Assembly (NCBI RefSeq): GCF_017814275.1
Contig: NZ_JAGIYQ010000004.1
Coordinates: 248,001 to 312,000, forward strand
Length of the DNA: 64,000 nucleotides
Origin: Gottfriedia endophytica
Lineage (GTDB): Bacteria > Bacillota > Bacilli > Bacillales > Bacillaceae_G
Direction: 5' to 3'
Positions 17,090 through 27,097 of this stretch are shown piece by piece. The position numbers and the translations under genes were made by a program. The notes under the pieces were generated by a model that saw only the letters and a program-made list of their open reading frames with translations, did no database searches and was not told the origin of the DNA. The stretch's first letter is position 1, and every line of letters starts with the position of its first letter.

Positions 17090-18298
17090 ATGAACGGTAA
17101 TATAGAAGTATTAACCTTTGATACAGAAAGTGCTACACAACTAAGTTTAATTAGAAACATTGGAGAAAAAGGTATAAACATAACACTCTGTTTTTTTAGG
17201 AAATGGTCACTTAACTATCTTTCGAAATATGTAATTAGCAAGATTAGAGTTCCTAATTGGAATGACTATGAAGAAGACTTTATTGACGTATTAATCAGTA
17301 TTGGCAAAGAGAATCCAAACAAGTATATGATTTTCAGTTGTAGTGACTATATTAATTCATTGATTGTAAAGTACTATCATGAATTAGAAAAGTACTTTTA
17401 TTTTCCATTTTCTAACCCTTTAAATATTGAGTTATTAATAAATAAGGAATTATTTTATAAAAAGATGAGTGAGTTAGACATCAAAATTCCTAAAACCAGC
17501 TTTATTAGCTCCGTTGAACACTTAGAAGAACTATTTTGTACAAGTAATTATCCAGTAATTGTTAAACCTAAGACAATATTTAATAATATGTTTTTTGAGT
17601 TATTCCATACCAAAGTAATAAAGATCCATTCTTTGAAAGAGTATTATGAGCATAAACCAAGCTTAATCCAAGTGTATGACAGCATACTTGTTCAAGAATA
17701 TATTGAAGGACCAGTTTTTTCAATTTATGGATATTATAAAAATGGATTTTTAGCTTATTGCACTTTTAAAAGAGATTATAGTGATCTATTTGGTACTTCT
17801 GTTTTAGGCCATTCCATAGACTCTGAGGAATTGAAGCTTTATGCAGAGCAAATATTATCCCAAATTCAATATGATGGTTTTGCAGAATTAGAATTTATCT
17901 ATGACACACAAGATCATTCCTATAAATTACTAGAAATTAACTCACGTCCAACGCAATGGTGCAGATTACTCAAATATGCGGCAAAAACCGTTGAAAGTAT
18001 ACCCTTAGAAATGATTAATAGTGGCAATTATCTTAACACTGGAGAAAGTTTTGAAGTGAAAAAAGATATTTCTATTTATTATGAAGGTGGATTACTAGAA
18101 TTAGTTAAAAATAAAAATCTTACGTTTAAAGAAATGATTAGGCATATATCAAGAAAAAATTCATTTTCTATGTATTATGATAAAAAAGATTTAGTACCTT
18201 CATTAAAATATAGGCTACATTTCATAAAGTCACTCATCAAATGGTTTGTATCTTACAACAAACAAGGTGTGTTTAAATATGGCAGTAGAAATTTGTAA
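17090..18298 (+). CDS. ATP-grasp protein in the EPS operon
   Basis: 402 residues, starts on the base after the flippase stop with TGGAGG upstream. Carbamoyl-phosphate-synthase-like ATP-grasp: NPLNIELLINKELFYKKM, PVIVKPK (ATP Lys), LVQEYIEGP and LEINSRPTQW (metal-binding Glu/Asn). ATP-grasp enzymes join a carboxylate to an amine via acyl-phosphate. With the CapK-like protein and the following deacetylase-like protein it suggests the polymer carries an amide-linked substituent. Substrate unknown. Confidence 0.8.
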   Translation: MNGNIEVLTFDTESATQLSLIRNIGEKGINITLCFFRKWSLNYLSKYVISKIRVPNWNDYEEDFIDVLISIGKENPNKYMIFSCSDYINSLIVKYYHELEKYFYFPFSNPLNIELLINKELFYKKMSELDIKIPKTSFISSVEHLEELFCTSNYPVIVKPKTIFNNMFFELFHTKVIKIHSLKEYYEHKPSLIQVYDSILVQEYIEGPVFSIYGYYKNGFLAYCTFKRDYSDLFGTSVLGHSIDSEELKLYAEQILSQIQYDGFAELEFIYDTQDHSYKLLEINSRPTQWCRLLKYAAKTVESIPLEMINSGNYLNTGESFEVKKDISIYYEGGLLELVKNKNLTFKEMIRHISRKNSFSMYYDKKDLVPSLKYRLHFIKSLIKWFVSYNKQGVFKYGSRNL

Positions 18299-19484
18299 AT
18301 GGTTCAACAATGCAGATTGTCCTGTTTTATTGATGGTAGACGATCTTGCGAATGTATGGGTAGATACGAACTGTAATGGAGAACTTGATCTAGGTGAAGA
18401 TTGGGGGTATTGGAAAAATGCCGATAACTCTTCCTTTAGATATTTAAATGAAGTCGTTCTAAAAAATTTTCCTGAAGTTAAAACTACTTTTTTTGTTCCT
18501 GTAGGAAGAAGATTAGGAATGATTAAAAATTCGTCAATTCCTTCAATATCTGAAAGAATTGATTGCGATGAAGAAACGAAATCATTTTTTAGGGATATAC
18601 ACCAAAATCCAAAATATGAAATTGCATACCACGGAACAACTCATGGACAAGTTGGAAATACAAACTTGGATTTTATACAAGAATGGGAATTATTTAATAG
18701 TTTAGAAGAAGCGGTTCAAACAATCGAGTATGGGAAAAAGATATATGAGAATGCCATAGGTGTTATGCCAAAAGGTGGAAAGTATTGTGGGTACGCTAGC
18801 AACCAATTTTCGGATACTAGTATAGATCATACAGATTTTCTATGGTGGTGCAGATATTGGAATCGAGGAGTAGAAGAGGAGATAGTACCAGATTTTACAG
18901 GTAAAGATGGTAATCCTTTAACAAATTATGATGTTAAATTTTTTGGAGAGAACAATGTAATAGATATCCCTTCAACAGTTAATGGAGCGTTATTAACTGG
19001 CATTTATAATAGTAACTTTAAATCCATTAAAGGGATTGCGAAGAGAATACTAAAAACCTATTTAATATATAAGAAACTAGAGCAGATAGATTACCTACTA
19101 ATGAATAAACTTGTCATTAGTATTCAAGAACATATAGCTCCATCACGAGATGATGGTAGAAGACAAAGTCCAAATATTTTTGATGATACGGAGAGTTTAA
19201 AAAGAATATTCGAATACCTAAATACAAAAAATGTTTGGTATTGTACGGGAACAGAGTTGGCTAAATATGTATGTCTTAGGGAAAATATTTGCATTACTTC
19301 TGTTGATACAAATAGTTTTATAGTACAACAAAAAATTAGCAAAGGTGTTGAACCTGGTGTTATAACAGTTAACTTTGATGAAAGAAAAGACTTTAAATTA
19401 GTGCTTCCTGATCAGAGTGTAATATATGTAGAAGGTTCGATTTGTAATTTACCTATTCAAGATGGTGAATATTCAATTATTTAA
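18279..19484 (+). CDS. Polysaccharide-deacetylase-like protein
   Basis: 401 residues from ATG 18279 (AAGGTG 9 bases upstream), overlapping the ATP-grasp gene by 20 bases. LLMVDDLANVW near the N-terminus supplies the acidic DD pair and YEIAYHGTTHG the HxxxH metal motif of NodB-fold deacetylases. FFVPVGRR and IQEHIAP also fit. No signal peptide, so it would act in the cytoplasm on a sugar intermediate. Function is inferred from motifs; the rest of the protein is unfamiliar and it might be a DUF2334-like relative. Confidence 0.65.
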   Translation: MAVEICKWFNNADCPVLLMVDDLANVWVDTNCNGELDLGEDWGYWKNADNSSFRYLNEVVLKNFPEVKTTFFVPVGRRLGMIKNSSIPSISERIDCDEETKSFFRDIHQNPKYEIAYHGTTHGQVGNTNLDFIQEWELFNSLEEAVQTIEYGKKIYENAIGVMPKGGKYCGYASNQFSDTSIDHTDFLWWCRYWNRGVEEEIVPDFTGKDGNPLTNYDVKFFGENNVIDIPSTVNGALLTGIYNSNFKSIKGIAKRILKTYLIYKKLEQIDYLLMNKLVISIQEHIAPSRDDGRRQSPNIFDDTESLKRIFEYLNTKNVWYCTGTELAKYVCLRENICITSVDTNSFIVQQKISKGVEPGVITVNFDERKDFKLVLPDQSVIYVEGSICNLPIQDGEYSII

Positions 19485-19499
19485 ATAGATTTAGGATGC

Positions 19500-19531
19500 A
19501 AAGAGAGGTGAATGTTTACTTCTCTTTTTTT
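19500..19531 (+). terminator. Rho-independent terminator inside the EPS operon
   Basis: AAAGAGAGGT pairs over 10 positions (one G-T) with ACTTCTCTTT, loop of 8, then a T run and more T-rich sequence. It lies between two co-directional EPS genes. It would cut the operon in two unless read through, which fits the EAR-like leader upstream. Confidence 0.75.
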
Positions 19532-19592
19532 GTTTTTATTAGACTTTGAAGAGATAGTTTTCTACAAACTAATTATCGGGGGAAGTAACAAA

Positions 19593-20831
19593 ATGAAGAC
19601 GGTCTTAATGATTTCAGACTATATTGAAGGACAACCAGTTGTTGCATCTGTTAGATATACTGGATTGATGAAGTACTTTGCTAAGTATATGAACATTGTA
19701 ACCATTAATAATAAATTACTAGGAGAAGAACAGAGTAAATTTTCAATAATAAATTATAAGTATTTAACCCCTAACAATATTTATTCTCAGAATTTTAATG
19801 CCAAAGAATCGATCCCCAATAAAAAACCTTTGGAAAAATTATTAAGAAATAGATGGGTTTTATCTTCTTGGAGAAATTATAAATATAATGAATACAAATT
19901 TAAACAAGCAAATCGTGCATTGTTTAATAAATTGGATCTTTATTTAGCGGAAAATACTGTAGATGCAATTTTTGTTACTGTACCAGATATATATGGATTA
20001 TTTATCTTAAAGGATATTAAAAAAAAATATCCCAATTTGCCCGCTATAGTTGAAGTACGTGACATATTAAATAATAAGATCGGAACAGGGAACCCAACTT
20101 TTGCATTAAAAAAGGCTGAAAAAATTATGCTAGAGTACTCTGACGGAATTATTGCACTATCCCAAGGTATATATAATTACTACAAAGATTTAAAGCCAGA
20201 TATCAAAATTACCATAATTAGAAATGGGTATGATCATGAATTATTTTTAGATAGTAAATATGAATCCGTTTTAGTAAAAGATAATAAACTGGTTTTAGCT
20301 CATATAGGGTCCATATATAAAGGTAGAAATATTAAAGAATTTATATATGGTTTAATGGATTTTCATATCAAAACAGGTATTTTTGTAGATTTCAATATAA
20401 TAGGTATTTTGGATAAAGAGGCAATCGAAGGAATAAATGAGTTTAAAGTTTCTAATGGAGTTAACGTTAATCTTCTTGGAACTCTACCACATAAAAATGC
20501 AGTTGAGTATCTAAAAAAGAGTAACATTGCAGTGATTATTACACACAAAAAGGGTAGTGATTACGCTATTCCTGGTAAGGCATTTGAATACATTGGTGCA
20601 TGTAAACCCATTTTGGCAGTAACGGAAGACAAAGAATTAGTATCTCTTATACAATCTAAATATGGAGAATGTGCTGAACATGATAGAAAAGATATTGCAA
20701 TGAAATTAATCGATCTAATCAATTATGATTACCATTTTTCAGATCGTATAAAGTATTCTAGAGAAATTCAAGCAGAGAAGATTATTCAATATATAATGGG
20801 AGTATTATCAAAATCTAAGTGTAAGGTGTAA
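19593..20831 (+). CDS. Glycosyltransferase family 4 protein
   Basis: 412 residues from ATG 19593 with GGGGGAAG upstream; a longer frame reaching 19512 runs into the terminator and is not used. GT-B motifs: SDYIEGQPVVASVRY, LAHIGSIYKGRN and the donor-site stretch AIPGKAFEYIGACKPI. Cytoplasmic sugar transferase for the repeat unit; the first gene after the internal terminator. Confidence 0.87.
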   Translation: MKTVLMISDYIEGQPVVASVRYTGLMKYFAKYMNIVTINNKLLGEEQSKFSIINYKYLTPNNIYSQNFNAKESIPNKKPLEKLLRNRWVLSSWRNYKYNEYKFKQANRALFNKLDLYLAENTVDAIFVTVPDIYGLFILKDIKKKYPNLPAIVEVRDILNNKIGTGNPTFALKKAEKIMLEYSDGIIALSQGIYNYYKDLKPDIKITIIRNGYDHELFLDSKYESVLVKDNKLVLAHIGSIYKGRNIKEFIYGLMDFHIKTGIFVDFNIIGILDKEAIEGINEFKVSNGVNVNLLGTLPHKNAVEYLKKSNIAVIITHKKGSDYAIPGKAFEYIGACKPILAVTEDKELVSLIQSKYGECAEHDRKDIAMKLIDLINYDYHFSDRIKYSREIQAEKIIQYIMGVLSKSKCKV

Positions 20832-20835
20832 CTAA

Positions 20836-21990
20836 ATGGAAATATTAATTAGTTTGCTTTATTTCTTTCATGAATTTTTAGATGCCAATCTTGATTTATT
20901 TTATTTGTTAGCCTTAGTACTGATTTTTAAAGATTTTATTAATAGTAAAAAACGTAATTTAGAAGTAATCAAGTATATGTATGTGATTATATTGTATGGT
21001 TGTCTTCAAATTGTATTAAATCCTGATATTATTTTATTAAGGCTTATCATTAATTTGGCAAAAATGTATATTAATCTATTCTTATTTGTTTATGTAAAAG
21101 AAATGATATTTGATTTAAAGTTTTTAAGGAATATTGTTTATAAAACTTCATTTCTATTTCTATTATTTATTCCAATTAGTTTGGTTTTTAAAGTGCCAAT
21201 GTTATGGAGAATGAATGATTTTGTAAATTCTTATAATCAAACAAGATTAAAACTATTTTATTATGAACCAAGTGAGTTATCTTTTCACGCTGCATTAGTA
21301 GCGGTGTTATTAATTTCTTTTCTCTTATTAGATAATAATGCTAGAGAAAAACGGAAAATCATTCTATATCTAATCAGCAATTCATTATTAATTGTTTTGT
21401 CTGCTGGAATGGGTGGAATTGTAAGTTTAGTTTTGGGGATAGTTACAATTTATCTCTATAAATTAGTTAAGTCTTTTAATATTAAGAGGATATTAATTAG
21501 CTTTTTATTATTTTTTGTCTCTGTAAGTACACTCATATATTTAATGTATAGTAAAAATAATTTTTATTTAAGAGTTGTAGATATCTTTAATGGAAAAGAT
21601 GGATCTGTTGTTTATAGATTTAATACTAGTTATGAAGTGATGGTTCAAATGTTACAAAAGACTAATGGATTAGGTGTCGGGTTTGGAAATCTTAATACTG
21701 ATTTAACAAGAAGTATTTACAGTGCTTATGGATTAGTAGATGTAATATCAAATTCTTTTATGTATTTCATAGGAGAAGGTGGAATCATTTCAATTGTAAC
21801 TTTACTTTTTCTATTACTCTTCCTTCTAAGAAGGATAAAAAAAGAAGAAGGTATTCTTAAATATGGTTTATTAGTATTTATTGTAATTTACCAAGTTGCT
21901 GGCGGCTATTATACAAATCCAGTGAATTGGATAGTGTATGGAATTATTTGTAATAACTATTTTATGAAAACAAAGGGAGAGCGGCTTTGA
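20836..21990 (+). CDS. Putative EPS polymerase (Wzy/O-antigen-ligase-like membrane protein)
   Basis: 384 residues, highly hydrophobic with about 10 predicted membrane segments and one larger external loop holding YYEPSELSFHAAL, of the sort seen in O-antigen ligase/polymerase proteins. Four bases after the previous gene; overlaps the next start. Wzy proteins are poorly conserved, so the call rests on topology and position between glycosyltransferases and flippase. Confidence 0.75.
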   Translation: MEILISLLYFFHEFLDANLDLFYLLALVLIFKDFINSKKRNLEVIKYMYVIILYGCLQIVLNPDIILLRLIINLAKMYINLFLFVYVKEMIFDLKFLRNIVYKTSFLFLLFIPISLVFKVPMLWRMNDFVNSYNQTRLKLFYYEPSELSFHAALVAVLLISFLLLDNNAREKRKIILYLISNSLLIVLSAGMGGIVSLVLGIVTIYLYKLVKSFNIKRILISFLLFFVSVSTLIYLMYSKNNFYLRVVDIFNGKDGSVVYRFNTSYEVMVQMLQKTNGLGVGFGNLNTDLTRSIYSAYGLVDVISNSFMYFIGEGGIISIVTLLFLLLFLLRRIKKEEGILKYGLLVFIVIYQVAGGYYTNPVNWIVYGIICNNYFMKTKGERL

Positions 21991-23378
21991 AAATTTTACA
22001 CGTAACCCTAGGACTATCCCCATATCGCACCGGTGGACTTACAAAATATTCAGTTGATCTCATGCATGAACAATCAACTAATCATGAAGTCTATCTTTTA
22101 TATCCAGGAAGATTCACTTTCCCATATTCATTATCCATTCAACAAAATAAATCGTATAAAGGAATTAATGTATACGAGCTTATAAATCCCAACCTAGTTT
22201 CATTATTAAATGGAATCAATCGCCCTGATCTATTCATGAAAAAAGTGGATAAGTCAGTATACGTAGAATTTCTTGAAAAACTAAAACCTGATGTACTTCA
22301 CATCCATACATTAATGGGTGTACATAAAGAACTTTTTGAAGCAGCAAAAGAGTTAGAGTTAAAAATAATCTTTACTACACATGATTATTTTGGTCTTTGT
22401 CCAAAGGTGAATTTAATCGATAGCTGTAATAGAGTTTGCGAAGACTTTAATGATGGACAGAAATGCTTAGATTGTAATGTTCATGCTTTGAGTACTCCAA
22501 TGATTCATGTCATGCAATCATATACTTATAGATATTTAAAAAATAGTAAGCTTGTTAAATCGCTGAGGTATATCAAAAAGAATCAATCAAAAAAGAACGT
22601 AGAGATACCTACTAAAAATAATACTTCATCAAAAATAGATCATCGTTTAGCTAACCAATATATAGACTTACGTAATTATTATTTAAGTATGTTGAAACTA
22701 GTGGATTATTTTCATTTTAATAGTTCAGTAGCGAAAGAGCAGTACGGGAAGTATTTAGACGTAGAAGGAAAAGTCATTTCAATCAGTCATTCCGATATTA
22801 TAGATAATCGCCAAACCTATTTTATAGAAGACAATCCAACTAAACCATTAAATATCACTTACTTAGGCCCTGTAGATCAATACAAGGGTTTTTATTTTTT
22901 AAAGGATAGTTTAAAGCAATTACTAGAAAATGGGCAAGAGAATTGGCATTTGAATGTATATGGAGATTTTATGAACGATCTAGATACGTATGATCCTAGA
23001 TATTTTACTTTTAATGGAAAATATCAATATAGTGATCTACATGCTATTTTTTCTAATACTGATGTTTTAGTTATCCCTAGTCTTTGGAAGGAAACTTTTG
23101 GTTTTATTGGCTTAGAAGCACTGTCATATGGAGTTCCTACACTTGTATCAGAGAATGTAGGTTTTAAGGATATGATAGAAGATGGGAAAACAGGGATGAT
23201 TTTTACGATAAATAAAAATGATTTAGCAAACAAATTAAATCATTTAATCGAAAATCGAACCATTTTAAAGGATATTAATGCCAATCTATTGAATATAAAT
23301 TTTTCCTACTCTATGAATGAACATACGAATGAAATCATAAACTTGTACAAACAAGTAGGTGTGGGGGTAGGTTCTTAA
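21987..23378 (+). CDS. Glycosyltransferase family 4 protein with Cys-rich insertion
   Basis: 463 residues, TTG start overlapping the previous TGA, with GGGAG upstream. N-terminal GGLTKYSVDLMHEQ, THDYFGLCPKVNLID followed by CNRVCEDF and KCLDCNV: the Cys cluster (possible metal site) found in a subgroup of capsular GT4 enzymes. C-terminal VIPSLWKETFGFIGLEAL holds the EX7E-type donor motif. Adds a sugar to the lipid-linked unit. Confidence 0.88.
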   Translation: MKILHVTLGLSPYRTGGLTKYSVDLMHEQSTNHEVYLLYPGRFTFPYSLSIQQNKSYKGINVYELINPNLVSLLNGINRPDLFMKKVDKSVYVEFLEKLKPDVLHIHTLMGVHKELFEAAKELELKIIFTTHDYFGLCPKVNLIDSCNRVCEDFNDGQKCLDCNVHALSTPMIHVMQSYTYRYLKNSKLVKSLRYIKKNQSKKNVEIPTKNNTSSKIDHRLANQYIDLRNYYLSMLKLVDYFHFNSSVAKEQYGKYLDVEGKVISISHSDIIDNRQTYFIEDNPTKPLNITYLGPVDQYKGFYFLKDSLKQLLENGQENWHLNVYGDFMNDLDTYDPRYFTFNGKYQYSDLHAIFSNTDVLVIPSLWKETFGFIGLEALSYGVPTLVSENVGFKDMIEDGKTGMIFTINKNDLANKLNHLIENRTILKDINANLLNINFSYSMNEHTNEIINLYKQVGVGVGS

Positions 23379-24580
23379 TGAAGCATGTATTTATTATCGG
23401 TTCAAAGGGAATCCCTGCTAAGTACGGAGGCTTTGAAACATTTGTTGAATGTTTAACAGCTAAAAAGAAAAATAGTTCTATTCAATATCATGTATCCTGC
23501 TTAGTTGATGATAATCAAGAATTTGAACATAACGGAGCAAGATGCTTCAATGTGAAAGTTCCTAAAATAGGAAGTGCTAGAGCGGTTCTTTATGATTTAT
23601 TAAGTTTAAGAGAATCGATTAAATATATTAAGCAACATAATCTAACAGATTGTATCATCTATATTTTGGCTTGTCGTATTGGTCCATTTATCTCTTATTA
23701 CAAACGAAAGCTTGAGAAAATGGGGGTTACAGTTTTCGTAAATCCAGATGGCCATGAATGGAAGAGAAGTAAATGGAATGCCTTGATTAGAATGTATTGG
23801 AAATTATCGGAACGGTTAATGGTGAAGCATGCTGACTTATTAGTTTGTGATTCGAAAGGAATTGAATCATATATTCTAGCAGACTATCGACAATATATAC
23901 CGAAAACAACATTTATTGCCTATGGTGCAGATGTCAGTCCATCTGTTCTTTTTGATGATGCAGCTTTGGATGAATGGTATACAAGTCATAATGTGAAATC
24001 AAATGAATATTATTTAGTAGTTGGGAGATTTGTACCGGAGAATAATTATGAAATAATGATTCGAGAATTTATGGGGTCTAATAGTAAAAATGATTTTGTA
24101 ATTATTTCGAATGTTGAAAAGAACCATCTTTATGATGATTTATTAGCGAAGACAAATTTTGATAAGGACCCTCGTATTAAATTTGTTGGGACAGTTTATG
24201 ACCAAGAACTGCTAAAGAAAATTAGAGAAAATGCATTTGCTTATTTTCATGGTCACGAAGTAGGTGGAACAAATCCTTCCTTATTAGAAGCTTTAGCTTC
24301 CACAAAACTCAATCTATTGTTAGACGTTATTTTTAATAAGGAAGTAGGAGAAGATGGAGCAGTTTATTTTTCTAAGCAGGAAGGTTCTTTAACTAACTTG
24401 ATCCATGAAGTGGAGAAATACTCACAAACAACGATTGATCAACTAAGTGAAAAAGCGAAAAAGCGTATCATCAATGAGTATTCATGGGAAAAAATTGTAG
24501 ACAAGTATGAATCCGTATTTATAAAAGAAAATGTAAAAGGGGAAATCCATCCAATGGTAGAATCTCTTTTTATATCATAA
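23378..24580 (+). CDS. DUF1972-type rhamnosyltransferase (Cps2T/WchF-like)
   Basis: 400 residues, start overlaps the previous stop (TAATG). N-terminal [19 protein letters not shown] is the DUF1972 signature; middle [13 protein letters not shown]-terminal [16 protein letters not shown] is the GT4 donor site. Homologues Cps2T/WchF add beta-1,4-L-rhamnose in streptococcal capsules. The rmlACBD genes that make dTDP-L-rhamnose follow at once, so this is the likely rhamnosyltransferase. Confidence 0.87.
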   Translation: MKHVFIIGSKGIPAKYGGFETFVECLTAKKKNSSIQYHVSCLVDDNQEFEHNGARCFNVKVPKIGSARAVLYDLLSLRESIKYIKQHNLTDCIIYILACRIGPFISYYKRKLEKMGVTVFVNPDGHEWKRSKWNALIRMYWKLSERLMVKHADLLVCDSKGIESYILADYRQYIPKTTFIAYGADVSPSVLFDDAALDEWYTSHNVKSNEYYLVVGRFVPENNYEIMIREFMGSNSKNDFVIISNVEKNHLYDDLLAKTNFDKDPRIKFVGTVYDQELLKKIRENAFAYFHGHEVGGTNPSLLEALASTKLNLLLDVIFNKEVGEDGAVYFSKQEGSLTNLIHEVEKYSQTTIDQLSEKAKKRIINEYSWEKIVDKYESVFIKENVKGEIHPMVESLFIS

Positions 24581-24594
24581 AGGAGCCATTCTCT

Positions 24595-25488
24595 ATGAAA
24601 GGAATTATTTTGGCTGGTGGCAGTGGTACTCGTTTATACCCTTTAACGCAAGCAATATCGAAACAATTACTTCCCATTTACGATAAACCAATGATTTATT
24701 ATCCCTTATCCGTATTAATGTTAGCAGGGATACGAGATATTTTAATCATTTCTACTCCTCAGGATACACCACGTTTTAAAGAGTTATTAGGCGATGGAGC
24801 AAGACTTGGTATTCATCTGGAATATGCTGTTCAGCCTTCTCCAGATGGACTAGCCCAGGCATTTATTATAGGAGAGAAGTTTATTGGTGATGATTCGGTA
24901 GCTTTAATACTTGGAGATAACCTATTTTATGGTCATGGATTGACGAAATTATTAGTAAATGCAGCTGAAAGGCAAGAGGGTGCAACAGTCTTTGGATATT
25001 ACGTAAATGATCCAGAACGCTTTGGAGTTGTTGAATTTGATGAGTATGGTAGGGTGATTTCTATTGAAGAAAAACCTACTAATCCAAAATCACATTATGC
25101 TGTCACAGGATTATATTTCTATGATAATCGTGTCGTGGAAATTGCTAAAAATATCGAACCATCTGCACGTGGAGAACTAGAAATTACGGATGTGAACAAA
25201 GTGTATTTAGGGTTAGATAGCCTACATGTTGAAATTTTAGGACGGGGTTTTACATGGTTAGATTCAGGTACGCATGAATCTTTATTAGAAGCATCACAAT
25301 TTATTGAAACAATTGAAAAACGTCAAAGTCTGAAGGTAGCATGTCTCGAGGAAATTTCCTTTAGTAAAGGATATATTTCAAGTGAACAGTTACTGTTGAT
25401 TGCTGAGGGGATGAAAAAGAATCAATATGGTCAATATCTTTTCCGTCTTGTTAATCAAAGCAAACATAGTCAGCCGATCTATTTTTAA
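24595..25488 (+). CDS. rmlA: Glucose-1-phosphate thymidylyltransferase
   Basis: 297 residues, normal length; AAAGGAG upstream. N-terminal [16 protein letters not shown] and [21 protein letters not shown] and [10 protein letters not shown] are diagnostic of RmlA. First step of dTDP-L-rhamnose synthesis: dTTP plus glucose-1-phosphate. Confidence 0.96.
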   Translation: MKGIILAGGSGTRLYPLTQAISKQLLPIYDKPMIYYPLSVLMLAGIRDILIISTPQDTPRFKELLGDGARLGIHLEYAVQPSPDGLAQAFIIGEKFIGDDSVALILGDNLFYGHGLTKLLVNAAERQEGATVFGYYVNDPERFGVVEFDEYGRVISIEEKPTNPKSHYAVTGLYFYDNRVVEIAKNIEPSARGELEITDVNKVYLGLDSLHVEILGRGFTWLDSGTHESLLEASQFIETIEKRQSLKVACLEEISFSKGYISSEQLLLIAEGMKKNQYGQYLFRLVNQSKHSQPIYF

Positions 25489-25511
25489 ATAATGCATGGG
25501 GGTGGATTTCT

Positions 25512-26063
25512 ATGAAAGTAATTGAAACGAAACTACCAAATGTATATATTTTAGAACCAAAAGTGCATAAAGATCATCGAGGTTTTTTTATGGAAACCTA
25601 TAATAAGAAAGTGCTAGAAGACTATGGTATTAACTTCGAATTTATTCAAGATAATCATTCTTTATCTGTAGAAGCAGGAACGATACGCGGATTGCATTAT
25701 CAATTAGAAAATAAAGCGCAAACAAAGCTTGTTCGTGTGATCCGTGGTGCCATTTTTGATGTGGCTGTAGATATTCGGAAAGGGTCATCTACATATGGGA
25801 AATGGGTAGGTGCTATTTTAAGTGAAGATAATAAACGTCAACTAGTCATACCTAAAGGATTTGCCCATGGTTTTTGTACATTAGTATCAAATACAGAAGT
25901 GCATTACAAGGTCGATGAGTTTTACTCTCCAGAACACGATCGAGGTATTTTATGGAACGATCCTGAAATTGGTATTTATTGGCCAACTTCATCTCCAATC
26001 TTATCTGATAAAGATTCAAGACATCTTGTATTATCTGAGGCAGATAATGATTTTAAAATTTAG
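25512..26063 (+). CDS. rmlC: dTDP-4-dehydrorhamnose 3,5-epimerase
   Basis: 183 residues, a single cupin. RGFFMETY, TIRGLHYQ (catalytic His) and KGFAHGFC are the RmlC markers. Third step of dTDP-L-rhamnose synthesis. The order A-C-B-D is kept with short gaps. Confidence 0.96.
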   Translation: MKVIETKLPNVYILEPKVHKDHRGFFMETYNKKVLEDYGINFEFIQDNHSLSVEAGTIRGLHYQLENKAQTKLVRVIRGAIFDVAVDIRKGSSTYGKWVGAILSEDNKRQLVIPKGFAHGFCTLVSNTEVHYKVDEFYSPEHDRGILWNDPEIGIYWPTSSPILSDKDSRHLVLSEADNDFKI

Positions 26064-26074
26064 GAGGAACAGGT

Positions 26075-27094
26075 ATGAAGCTTTTAGTCACGGGCGGAGC
26101 AGGTTTTATTGGAAGTCATTTTATTCGTTATATCGTAAAAAAATATCCTGATTATTTCATCGTAAATTTAGATGCTTTGACGTATGCAGGTAATTTAGAG
26201 AATTTGAAGGACGTTGAAGAATACAGCAATTATAAATTTGTTAAAGGTGACATTACAAACCGTGAATTAATTAATCATTTATTTGAAGAAGAGAAATTTG
26301 ATTATGTAGTAAACTTTGCTGCAGAATCTCATGTTGACCGCAGTATTATAGAGCCTGATCTATTTATACAAACAAATATTCTAGGAACACAAATTCTATT
26401 AGATGTATCCCAAACATATAAAGTACAAAAATACTTACAGGTGTCTACGGATGAAGTATATGGAACACTTGGTGAGACTGGCTATTTTACTGAAACGTCA
26501 CCGCTAGCACCGAATAGTCCGTATAGTGCAAGTAAAGCTGGAGCGGATCTGTTAGTTCGTGCGTATCATGAAACATTTAATTTGCCAATCAATATCACTC
26601 GTTGTTCGAACAATTATGGTCCATATCAATTTCCTGAAAAGTTAATTCCTCTTATGGTTATTAATGCAATGAATGATAAAACACTTCCTGTATATGGCGA
26701 TGGATTAAATATTCGTGATTGGTTACATGTTGAAGATCATTGCCAAGCGATCGATTTAGTTCTACTTAAAGGTCGAAATGGTGAAGTATACAATATCGGT
26801 GGAAACAACGAGTTTACGAACATTGAAATTGTTAAAACAATCTTGAAACAATTGGATAAACCAGAGTCACTGATTCAATTTGTAGCAGATCGTCCTGGCC
26901 ATGATCGACGCTATGCAATTGACTCTACAAAACTACGAAAAGAATTAGGGTGGATCCCAATCTATACATTTGGAAGAGGGATTAAAGAAACAATCGACTG
27001 GTATCAAAATAATAGAAGTTGGTCGGAAAATATTATTTCTGGGAACTATCAACAATACGTTGAAAAACAATATTCTCAAAGACTTGAGGTATAG
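26075..27094 (+). CDS. rmlB: dTDP-glucose 4,6-dehydratase
   Basis: 339 residues; AGGAGG upstream. Extended SDR: GGAGFIGSHF (NAD loop), AAESHVDRSI, TDEVYG, and YSASKAGAD (Tyr-Lys pair). Second step of the rhamnose pathway. Confidence 0.96.
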   Translation: MKLLVTGGAGFIGSHFIRYIVKKYPDYFIVNLDALTYAGNLENLKDVEEYSNYKFVKGDITNRELINHLFEEEKFDYVVNFAAESHVDRSIIEPDLFIQTNILGTQILLDVSQTYKVQKYLQVSTDEVYGTLGETGYFTETSPLAPNSPYSASKAGADLLVRAYHETFNLPINITRCSNNYGPYQFPEKLIPLMVINAMNDKTLPVYGDGLNIRDWLHVEDHCQAIDLVLLKGRNGEVYNIGGNNEFTNIEIVKTILKQLDKPESLIQFVADRPGHDRRYAIDSTKLRKELGWIPIYTFGRGIKETIDWYQNNRSWSENIISGNYQQYVEKQYSQRLEV

Positions 27095-27097
27095 CAT

